From positions 450,001 through 514,000 of the forward strand of contig NZ_LN681225.1 in assembly GCF_000953655.1 (NCBI RefSeq): a stretch of 64,000 nucleotides of DNA. The letters run 5' to 3'. This document shows positions 40,072 to 49,500 of the stretch, piece by piece. The notes beneath the pieces are model-generated. The model searched no databases. It saw nothing but the letters and a program-made list of their open reading frames with translations, and was not told the DNA's origin. The DNA is from Legionella hackeliae (lineage in GTDB: Bacteria > Pseudomonadota > Gammaproteobacteria > Legionellales > Legionellaceae). The translations under genes were made by a program, and so were the position numbers. Positions within the stretch are counted from its first letter, which is position 1; each line of letters starts with the position of its first letter.

Positions 40072-41925
40072 TTAACCATATATTGGAGCTTTACCGACTA
40101 ATAAAGGGGTATTAGATGTTTGCGCCGAAAAAAATCTATTTCGGCCAGCGGTTCCTCGAGGAGTTTCAATATCCACAGGAACGTGCTCTATTTGCAACTG
40201 AGTCATTTGTTCTTTTAATTTGGAAAAAGCTTCAAGATCAGTTTTAAATTGTTCAGGATCTATTCCTAACGCTTGCTGTTGTTCAGGAGTATAGCGGTTA
40301 ATACTTTGCATCAACACCTCTCCCTTCATCTGCTGTATATAGTGAATAATCAAAGACATTTTGACAAGAAGCCTGGCAGCAAGCGTGTCATCATTTTCAA
40401 GCGAACCGAATTTTGCTTGTGATTTGCGAATCATTAAACTGAAGAGATCCATTAACGGAATAAATGAAAGTATTTGCAAAGTAGGCATTGCTATGTCTTC
40501 TAAAGCAGGCCTAATGTCATCCCACATTTTATCGGCGAAAACAGTTCTAATTAGTTGTACACCGCTTGCATACGCAAAAAAGGAAACATAGAGATTTGCC
40601 AAGGTATATAGAGCAAATGTTTTGGGATACATCCTTATTTCTGGCGACACTTTATCCCGTGCTGAACCCGTCCATGTTGTGAAATAATTATAAAGTTGAT
40701 TAAAAATTCCTATGCCATAAAAAGCGCACAATACCGCTGTTGAATAAAGAGGAAGACCTCCCAGAGCAGTACTTTCACCTAGATTAAATCCTTCTAAAAA
40801 ACCAATGTAAATTGGATTGGCAACCCATCCTATACAACCGGTAATCATAATTCCAGCGCCTAAGACGCTTATCCCGCCATTCGACAAAAAACTATGTGTT
40901 TTGCTAATAAAACGACGAAAATAAGATTGATGAGCAGGAGGCGGAGGAAGTGCTGGCATATTGAGTCTTGCTAATTCAAAAAACTCGATGAGTGATGCAC
41001 CTTCACCTTGAATTGTTCTTACAGCAGCTTCTTCTGTTTGTGACCGTTGATTGATAATAGCTTGTACTGCTTTTGAAAAAGTGCCAATCAGTTGATTTTT
41101 ATATTTTGCTTGAATAGTTTGTTGTAGATCAGTTAACCGTAACAATTCAAGTTTCTCTTTCGGAGTACAAGATTTTTTTATCAGGGAATACAGTTTCTCC
41201 AAAGGGAGAATTGGAAGACGATAATACCAATAATCAGGGGTAAGGATAATGCCCCAGGCTACCCCATGCAAAATAGTTGAGGATAATGTGGAGTGCGATA
41301 CTGTTAATCCAAGACACCAATCGGTATCACAACCCGGTATTGGAAATAAATAAACAGCAATTGAAAAAGGAACCACACAAACCAATGAGCCCAAGCCCAT
41401 CTTTAGATATTTGGCAATTAAACTTCTTTTTGTAGGGGAATCAAGTAAGGCTGCAATTTCTTTGGGTACATTCGCTTCTGCTTGAATTGTATCAATTAAA
41501 TCATCGGTCGCTTTAATTAAAAATAAAGCATTACTTATAGGGTTAGCAATTGCAAAACTGTAAGCCTGCCAAGGTGCTTTCTGTTTTGCATATTCCCAAG
41601 CAGGTGGCCAGGCATAAACACCTCCTGTACCTCCTAAAAGTTCTAAAAATAAACCAATCTTTGAACCTCTACCAAAAGGGATGGGGTCGCCATTCGTTTC
41701 CTTGATAAAGTGGTCATAAAGTGCTTCCAGGCCATTATCCTGGTGAACTAAAGCCTGAGATTTAGGTGAGGAGGAGATGTCAATTTCGTCTAATTGATCA
41801 TCTTTTCTAAGTAGAGGGGTTATTTGTTCTTCATTATTTACAGAAGTTTGCGGGGTTACGCTGTTTGTTTTTATTAACGCTTTACTTGTTTGCTCTTTTT
41901 TTTCACCATTGAACATCCTAAACAT
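40072..41925 (-). CDS. Multi-spanning membrane protein of unknown function
   Basis: 617 residues, not recognised. The first 90 residues are polar and the middle has about eight to ten hydrophobic helices in two blocks (about 120-270 and 345-520), with a charged loop between them (about 245-330) containing APPPPAHQ. The last 90 residues are polar again. It follows the NRPS operon terminator, is on the same strand, and precedes the SDR by ten bases. A transporter-like or effector-like function is possible; nothing in the sequence decides. Confidence 0.6.
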   Translation of the reverse strand: MFRMFNGEKKEQTSKALIKTNSVTPQTSVNNEEQITPLLRKDDQLDEIDISSSPKSQALVHQDNGLEALYDHFIKETNGDPIPFGRGSKIGLFLELLGGTGGVYAWPPAWEYAKQKAPWQAYSFAIANPISNALFLIKATDDLIDTIQAEANVPKEIAALLDSPTKRSLIAKYLKMGLGSLVCVVPFSIAVYLFPIPGCDTDWCLGLTVSHSTLSSTILHGVAWGIILTPDYWYYRLPILPLEKLYSLIKKSCTPKEKLELLRLTDLQQTIQAKYKNQLIGTFSKAVQAIINQRSQTEEAAVRTIQGEGASLIEFFELARLNMPALPPPPAHQSYFRRFISKTHSFLSNGGISVLGAGIMITGCIGWVANPIYIGFLEGFNLGESTALGGLPLYSTAVLCAFYGIGIFNQLYNYFTTWTGSARDKVSPEIRMYPKTFALYTLANLYVSFFAYASGVQLIRTVFADKMWDDIRPALEDIAMPTLQILSFIPLMDLFSLMIRKSQAKFGSLENDDTLAARLLVKMSLIIHYIQQMKGEVLMQSINRYTPEQQQALGIDPEQFKTDLEAFSKLKEQMTQLQIEHVPVDIETPRGTAGRNRFFSAQTSNTPLLVGKAPIYG

Positions 41926-42054
41926 GATAAAAATTTCCTAGTCAGTCCTTTTTAAAGGCGCCAAGTATAAATTAAATTCAAATCAAATACACCAATAAAT
42001 GATGAATAAAAAACTTAATGCGTCTAATTTTTAAGGGGCAATAGAGTAAAGAAA

Positions 42055-42100
42055 AAACTTCGTAATCCAGGTGTTGCTTGGCATCCGGATTACGAAGTTT
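42055..42100 (-). terminator. Rho-independent terminator of the NRPS operon
   Basis: A 14-bp perfect stem AAACTTCGTAATCC / GGATTACGAAGTTT (arms 42055-42068 and 42087-42100) is followed on the minus strand by TTTTTTC. It starts 30 bases after the NRPS stop. Confidence 0.92.
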
Positions 42101-42130
42101 AACCTTTATAGTTTTTGATATAGTTTTTGA

Positions 42131-45100
42131 CTAAACAGAAATAACAGGAGGTTTTTCCAGGAAACCATTTTCAATAAGGGATGATAATTGCTGTTCTATC
42201 ATCTCCAAATAAGAAGGCGTTTCAATGGTATAATCCGGTGTGATTAGAAGCTCTTCCTGGTACTCATTATCAGCAGAGGAGTTAAGCTTGTACAAGTGAG
42301 ATAATTTATACAATGCGTTTTGTTCATCCAAGTTACTAATGAGTTGATTCCATTTTTCCTTATCAGAAATAAAGTCAAATAGATAACCTTTATTTTGAGC
42401 GACTTTTAAATAATCAAACCAAGATATGGATTTTGCATTATTTAAATTGTATGCAAAGAGCTGTGGGTCTTTGGCAATTTCAATAATTGCGGAAGCTAAT
42501 AAGTCAACGGGCATCATTTCTACCCTTTCTTGATTCATGACAAAGCCTTGTCGAAGCTGCAACATTCCTTTAAGTCTTAATAAGGTATGATTTGATTCTG
42601 CTTCATAAACGCCATGGTTTCCTGAAACAACATTACCTGGGCGATAGACATGAGCGACAATACCTCTAGAAGAGGCTTCTTTTAATAATTGCTCAGCAAC
42701 CCATTTTGTTGTGAGATAACCATTCATGTTTAAATAGGCATCGATGGAATCAGGAGCTATTGAATGAATGCGTTCAATTGGAGAAATTAAAACCGTTGCC
42801 AATGTTGAAATAAAATGTATGGCTTTGTTTTTACGACAAACTGCCATTTTAAGAATTTCATTTACGGATTGGACGTTGGTTTTATAGAGTGTATTGTAAT
42901 CAAAAACATGATGTACCCAGGCTCCTACATGAAATATGGCATCAATTTCTTGAGTTAATTGCTCATAATCCCTCTCCGATAAACCCAATTTTGGAGCGCT
43001 TAAGTCACCTAATACAGGGACTATCCGCGTAGTTTGGAGACTAGGTTCAAGATTATATTTTTTTAGCTTGCCAATTAATCGTTTTAACGCCTCTTCAACA
43101 TTTGAAGCTCTTATCAGGCAATAAACGGTAGCATTGGTTTTTTCAATGAGCTCATTGATCAAGTGTGCACCAACAAATCCTGCAGCACCAGTCAGTAAAA
43201 TTGCCTTTGGATCGTGAATGTATGAATTTGTTGCTGGCAAAGGCTTAATTTCAGGAGCAAGACGTATATCAGTTTGTAACTGCTCCTTAAACAAGTGCAT
43301 GCGTTGTTTTGGATCAATGTTTGATTCAATTTGCGCCGCTAAGGTAGCGATAGTAGGCATTGCAATAAATTGGCTCAGTGATAACTCTTTGCCGATTTTG
43401 TTACTTACTACAGTAAGCATTTTGACAACCAATAAGGAGTTTCCGCCACACTCAAAGAAATTGGAAGATGCTCCAAGATCCTGGCTATTCATTTTTAAAA
43501 TTTCTGCCCAAATCGAAGCAATCTCGAATTCAAGCGAGGTACTTAAAGCGATCACATTTTTCTCAATGCTGATATTATCTTCAACTGCATTAAGTGCTTT
43601 TCTATCGATTTTACCATTCACTGTCATAGGGAATGATTCAAGTTCAGTAAAAGTAGCAGGTACCATATATTCTGGTAAAAATGATTTAAGATGGCTTTTA
43701 AGATTAGCTACATCGATATAGTCTCCAACCTTTACTGTGTAATAGGCGGCTAAATATGCACTGTCACCTCCACCCTTCAGCAAGACAGCGGTGTGAGTGA
43801 TACCAGGATAACTGCCAAGCGTTGATTCGATTTCCCCTAGTTCGATGCGAAAACCACGTAATTTTATTTGAAAATCCTTTCTGCCTAAATATTCAATAGA
43901 ACCATCGTCCATCCACCGTCCTAAATCCCCTGTTCGGTATAAACGTGTATCCTCTGGCAATCCTAGAAACGACGCATAGGGATCTTTAATAAATTTTTCC
44001 TGAGTCAAATCATCTCGATAGAGATAGCCTCTTGAAAGACCGCGCCCACCAATGCAAATTTCTCCTACAATCCCAACTGGACACCATTGTAAACTATCAT
44101 CCATCACACACATGCTAAACTCTTCAAGGGGCCAGCCAATATTGTCTCTTCCCTTATCGATGTCGGATTGGTTTACAAATTTATTATTGGTATATACCGT
44201 TGTTTCGGTAATCCCATACATATTCGCCAAACGAGGTTTATCCACTCCATATTTTGCCACCCAGGGTCTTAGAATGGATACCTTTAGGGATTCTCCAACG
44301 AAAGAAACATACCTTAAATGCTCAAGTTTTTTATTGGAGCGCATATCTTCGTTGATAAACATTTGAAATGCCGAGGCAGTTTGAGTCAAAACACTCACCT
44401 TTTCAGATTCGATGAGTTGGTAAAATTTCTTGGTATCTCGTGTAACCTCATAGGGAATCACTAACAAAGTTCCACCAAATAAAAAGGCTCCCCAAATTTC
44501 CCAAACGGAAATATCGAAACAAAAGGTATGGAAGAGGCTCCACACATCGTGAGTTGAAAATTCAAATTGTTTTTTTAAGGACTCAAATAAACAGATGATA
44601 TTTTCGTGTGAAACACCCACCCCTTTGGGTTTGCCAGTCGATCCTGAGGTATAAAGAACATAGGCTAAATCTTTGGGATTGACTTTGTGTTCTAGTGGTC
44701 GATTCACAAAATGGGGTGACGTATGAATACGCTCATCATCCATATAAATAATGCGTTCAGCAGCAAAATCAAGACTCAGGGCATCATGTACTCGGTGCGT
44801 TAATAAGAGCGATGCTTGACTGTGATTAATGATGTAATTGATTCGCTCTTGAGGGTATTTTGGATCAACAGGTACATAGGCAGCACCTGCTTTGAGGATG
44901 CCGAGCATACCAAAAATCATGTCTTCATTTCTATCGACACATAAAGCGACTAAAGTATCCCCTGATAACTCACGACCATAAAGTTGTTTATATTGCTTTC
45001 TGATGTAAAAGGCCCACTGATTGCTACGCTCTTCAATCGTTTCGTAGTCATAGTGATTAGACCCGAAAATCAAACCAATTTCTTTGGGATGACGAGAGAC

Positions 45101-46549
45101 AGTCTCTGTAAACAATTCATTAAGTGATGTGGTTACAACTCGGTCAAGCTTCGCAGTAAAAAATTTTTCTTTCATACGCTGCTTTTCAGCGACATCTAGT
45201 AAGCTAAATGATTGAACGAGTCCCTCGGGATTATTAAGAATATTTTTCAATAAAATAGTAAAACTACTCGCAAGACGCTCAATAATTTCTTGTTCAAATA
45301 AGGCATCTCTGTATTCGATATAAGCAATGATATTGTCTTTACTTTCTTCCAGCATAAACAGAGAAAGATCAAACTTCGCCGTTTTACAGAAATGATGATG
45401 CTCTTGTTGGGCACTTATCCCTTCTAGCATCAGTTTTACTTTTCCTGTATTAGCCCACACAAACATGGTTTGAATGATCGGATGTTGCCCCGAAGCTTTT
45501 CTGGGTAAATGTAATTGGGGAGCAATGTGTTCAAATGCGACTTCTTGTTTGCAAAGAGAGGAAAAAATAAGCGATTTGACGCGTGTAAGCAGTTCAAAAA
45601 AGCTTTCCTCTTCTTTTAAGGTGATTCTAACAGGGAGGGTATTGATAAAATATCCCATAATCTGTCGTTCAAGATCATGTTCTCTGTTTGCAAAGGGGAC
45701 ACCCACAAGGATATCTTGGCTACGTGTATATTGGCTTAGAAAAATGCAGTAAGCAGCATAAAGAATGTGAAACAAAGTCATTCGATGTGCTTGTGCAAAC
45801 TCATTCATTTTGCTGCAGGTTGCTTGGTCGAGCTTAAAATAAACACGATTACCTGAAAAAATATCAAGCTTCTCTTTTCCCTGAGGCGTCGTTAAAAAAT
45901 TTAACCCAGAGTACCCTTTTAGCGAATCGGCAACGGCATTAACTTTTTCGCGGTAAGCTGGGGATAAAAAATGCGTCTGCTCAGTATGGATGTGCTCAAA
46001 ATAGGATGCTTTAGTTTCTGATTGTTGGATTGCCTCACCACGCAGTGCCTGGTTATAACACTGATTCAAGTCGTTAATAAGAATAGAGAATGATGTGCCA
46101 TCAGTAATAATGTGATGAAGAATTATAATCAAAGTAAACGCAGTATCACTTAGTTTAACGAGTGATACGCGCATCAAAGGAGCATGATTCAAATCGAAGG
46201 GCTTGCTAATTTGTTGCGTAATATATTCCTCAAGTTCTCCAGTGCCGATGTCATTGGTTACCGTAAAATCCAACCCTGCATTTGGGTGCAATAGTTGAGA
46301 AATATTACCTTCCGAATCTTTGGCAAACGAAGTGCGTAATATCGGATGTTTATCGAGTAACGCCTGAAATGCTTTTTTTAGGCTATTGACGGAAAGGAAC
46401 CCTTTCAGCGTATAAATTAAATGCTCGTTATATGCCGTTTTGGCTGCACCATCCATGGAGTGAATAAACCATAATTCTTTCTGGCCAATAGAAAGGTCAT
46501 ATTTTTGTACTTCCAGATCGTGTCTATTTGCAAAAACTAATTCAGGCAT
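42131..46549 (-). CDS. NRPS module C-A-T-thioester reductase
   Basis: 1,472 residues. Condensation domain (1-440) with active HHIITDG (145-151); adenylation domain (476-985) with YTSGSTGKPKGV, specificity residues read by eye as D-I-W-T-S-V-M-V-Y-K, which match no well-known code; carrier protein with phosphopantetheine Ser1038 in CGGNSL; NAD(P)H reductase domain (about 1115-1472) with TGAAGFVG (1120-1127) and YLTTK (Tyr1278, Lys1282). The reductase should release the chain as an aldehyde or alcohol. It starts eight bases inside the preceding A-T-KS protein gene, so it is the second enzyme of the assembly line. Confidence 0.93.
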   Translation of the reverse strand: MPELVFANRHDLEVQKYDLSIGQKELWFIHSMDGAAKTAYNEHLIYTLKGFLSVNSLKKAFQALLDKHPILRTSFAKDSEGNISQLLHPNAGLDFTVTNDIGTGELEEYITQQISKPFDLNHAPLMRVSLVKLSDTAFTLIIILHHIITDGTSFSILINDLNQCYNQALRGEAIQQSETKASYFEHIHTEQTHFLSPAYREKVNAVADSLKGYSGLNFLTTPQGKEKLDIFSGNRVYFKLDQATCSKMNEFAQAHRMTLFHILYAAYCIFLSQYTRSQDILVGVPFANREHDLERQIMGYFINTLPVRITLKEEESFFELLTRVKSLIFSSLCKQEVAFEHIAPQLHLPRKASGQHPIIQTMFVWANTGKVKLMLEGISAQQEHHHFCKTAKFDLSLFMLEESKDNIIAYIEYRDALFEQEIIERLASSFTILLKNILNNPEGLVQSFSLLDVAEKQRMKEKFFTAKLDRVVTTSLNELFTETVSRHPKEIGLIFGSNHYDYETIEERSNQWAFYIRKQYKQLYGRELSGDTLVALCVDRNEDMIFGMLGILKAGAAYVPVDPKYPQERINYIINHSQASLLLTHRVHDALSLDFAAERIIYMDDERIHTSPHFVNRPLEHKVNPKDLAYVLYTSGSTGKPKGVGVSHENIICLFESLKKQFEFSTHDVWSLFHTFCFDISVWEIWGAFLFGGTLLVIPYEVTRDTKKFYQLIESEKVSVLTQTASAFQMFINEDMRSNKKLEHLRYVSFVGESLKVSILRPWVAKYGVDKPRLANMYGITETTVYTNNKFVNQSDIDKGRDNIGWPLEEFSMCVMDDSLQWCPVGIVGEICIGGRGLSRGYLYRDDLTQEKFIKDPYASFLGLPEDTRLYRTGDLGRWMDDGSIEYLGRKDFQIKLRGFRIELGEIESTLGSYPGITHTAVLLKGGGDSAYLAAYYTVKVGDYIDVANLKSHLKSFLPEYMVPATFTELESFPMTVNGKIDRKALNAVEDNISIEKNVIALSTSLEFEIASIWAEILKMNSQDLGASSNFFECGGNSLLVVKMLTVVSNKIGKELSLSQFIAMPTIATLAAQIESNIDPKQRMHLFKEQLQTDIRLAPEIKPLPATNSYIHDPKAILLTGAAGFVGAHLINELIEKTNATVYCLIRASNVEEALKRLIGKLKKYNLEPSLQTTRIVPVLGDLSAPKLGLSERDYEQLTQEIDAIFHVGAWVHHVFDYNTLYKTNVQSVNEILKMAVCRKNKAIHFISTLATVLISPIERIHSIAPDSIDAYLNMNGYLTTKWVAEQLLKEASSRGIVAHVYRPGNVVSGNHGVYEAESNHTLLRLKGMLQLRQGFVMNQERVEMMPVDLLASAIIEIAKDPQLFAYNLNNAKSISWFDYLKVAQNKGYLFDFISDKEKWNQLISNLDEQNALYKLSHLYKLNSSADNEYQEELLITPDYTIETPSYLEMIEQQLSSLIENGFLEKPPVISV

Positions 46550-49500
46550 GAGTCACCTTTTTTGTACTAATGTAATTAAGCATTTCTCCAAATTCATTGT
46601 TTTGGACGACTTCTTCGAAATTCATATCAATGAGAAATGACGTTTTAATGTGTTTGAGTAAGTCAATAAATGACAAGGAGTCACCACCTAACTCTAGGAA
46701 ATGGGAATTTTTGCTAAGTTCGCCTGCAGAAACGCCGAGAACTTTTGACCACATATCTTTCAACTGTTCTTCCATGGATAAATCTGCATTAGCTGATGTA
46801 TTTTCGTCCTGAGTCGATGCAGCACGGGTTTTAACTTTTTCAATCTCATAGTGTTTTTTTGTAAAGCAATACGTTGGAATACGTGTTTTTCTTGAATGGG
46901 CTGATGAAGGATTGATATTGTCCCAGAAAATAGGGGAGCCATTAGACCATAACCAACCAATCGCTCTTAAAAAGGCCACTTCAGCGCATTGATCTTTTGT
47001 CGGGTGGGCACTCATTGCATTTACTGTATCTTGGTCTAAGTTAGAGCACGTGCCAAGCTCAACAAAAATAAACTGAGACTGGTCTTTTTCCGTCAACAAA
47101 TCATTTTTACTGGTATACAGTTTAATTGTTGACTCTGAAGATTTTATGGATAGGTTGTGTTCATTATCTTCATGGGATAACAAGAGAGGTAATGCCTCTT
47201 TGAAAGAGCAAGCACCTAAAATAACGGCAGCTAAGTAAGCACCATTACCTTGGGTAAGTAATCCATGAGCGTCTATTTTTGTTGAAACGATTAATTGAAA
47301 CAAAGCATATTGAATTGAAAAAGAGGTAAGTTTCGAATGTAATTCAACGTCAACATTATTATTGCAGGGTTTTTTAATATCGATATGGTACTCGTCCTGG
47401 ATAATGACAGCACAAGAATCAAGCGTCTCTTTAAATTCAGGATATTTATTATAAAGGCTTTCGTATTGAGTTAAGGATTTAGCGATAAAGTCAGACACCA
47501 CAAAAATAACTTGTGGTTTTTCATGAGAATCACCCTCATGAAGATAGGACAAACTAATCAGGCTATTGTCTTTTTGTAAATTAGTGCTGACGATGAAAAA
47601 TCCTCTTTCTTTAAATTCAGCGCGTCCTTGTTGAGCAGTGAATGCAAGATTATTGAGGTTTATCATTTCAGTCGTATCAATGTGGTTTTTTAACTTATTA
47701 GCCATTAGATACAGTGATTCTCGATTTTTGGCTGAAAAAGGAACTAAGAAATAAGTGTCCTTATTCTCTTGATTTAAGTCATGCCCTGATTCGTCTTCGT
47801 TATATTCTTCTAAAATGATATGAGCATTAGTTCCACCTAGCCCAAATGAACTTACCGCCGCGCGAAGAGGAGTTCCGTTAGTTTCCCATTGCAATGTCTG
47901 ATTCGACACTGTAAATAATTTATTAAATGATGCAATCTCAGGGTTTAGTTTTTCAAAATTCAACGTGGCTGGAATCACTTTATTCTTTAAAGCAAAAACA
48001 GTCTTCATTAACCCAAAAACACCGGCCGCAGAATCAGTATGACCTATGTTAGTTTTAACGGAGCCAATGATGCACTTACCTTGTTGTTGTGTGTATTTTT
48101 GATACACATTGTGAAGTGCTGTCCATTCGATGGGGTCACCCAACTGGGTGCCTGTACCGTGAGCCTCAATGTAACTAATTTGATCCGCAGAAAGATTCGC
48201 ATTTTTAAGTGCTTTTTCAATGACAGCAGATTGTCCTTCGACACTTGGAGCTGTAAACGCCATTTTAGAGGAACCATCATTATTGATAGCTCCTCCCTTA
48301 ATGATTGCATAAATAGTATCTTTCTCTGCAATTGCATCACTCAGGCGCTTTAAAACAACAACACCCACACCACTGGTGACAACAGTCCCTTTAGCACGGG
48401 CATCAAAGGCGCGGCAGTAACCATCAGGCGATTCAATCATATCGTCTTGATATTCATAACCATAGTTATAAAAGAGCGAAACGCCGCCTGCTAGTGCCAT
48501 ATCTGAACTATGGGTTTTAAGACTTTCACAGGCCATTTGTACTGAAACAAGTGAGCTCGAACAAGCCGTTTGTAAGGTGATACTTGGTCCAGTCAAATTT
48601 AATTTGTAAGATACTTTGGTACTTAAAAAATCTTTTTCATTTCCCAAAATAGCTTGAAATAAACTGGTTTGTGCGATCGGCGAGCCATAAATATGGTTCA
48701 TAAAATAATCATTTCTTCCTTGTGTCGCAAAAACTGCAATATCACCTTTAAATTTTTCCGGGACATTGCCACTAAACTCTAAAGCTTCCCAGGCACACTC
48801 TAAAAATTGGCGCTGCTGAGGATCCATAACTTCAGCATCTTTTACTGAGTACCCGAAAAAATTTGCATCAAAACTAAAAGGGTTCTCAAAAATCGCCCCT
48901 CGCTTTACATAGGAATCACTGGAAATGAATGCGTCACTGACGGAGTTGGCTTTCAATTCTTCAGATGATAATTGTCGCAAATTAGTTTCTTCATGAATTA
49001 GAAGATTCCAAAAAGACTCAGGATCGTTTGCTCCTGGAATCCGACATGCCATTCCCACAACAGCAATAGGTTCGTTGAATCTCTGTTCTGTCACTGATTG
49101 TTGCAGCTCAAGGCTTGGTTTTTCTTGTTTGCCTTGTTTCTTTGTATTAGTCGACTGAATAAGTGTCGAAATTCGCTCAGTGAGTTGGGTTAGGGTGGTA
49201 TATTGAAACAATTCAACAATGTTAAGTTTTATAGCAAAGGCATCTTCAAGTTCTTTGCGAACCATCATCGCAGCCAGGGAGTTACCCCCTAAATTAAAAA
49301 ATGATTCGTCTTTTCCAAAATTACTAAAATTCAAAATTCTCGACCAAATTTTAGAAATGGTATCCTCAACTGATGCTGATTTATCTAAAGCCTCAGCAGT
49401 GTCCTCAGCTTGAAATTCCGGAGCAGGCAAGGCCTTTCTATCTAATTTGCCATTCGTGGTAACGGGTAAAGTATCTAAATAAATGAAGATACTTGGGATC

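Noticed and set aside
43218..43721. 167-codon frame antisense to the NRPS carrier domain
   Set aside because: A shadow of the strongly conserved NRPS frame; the translated product has no known fold.
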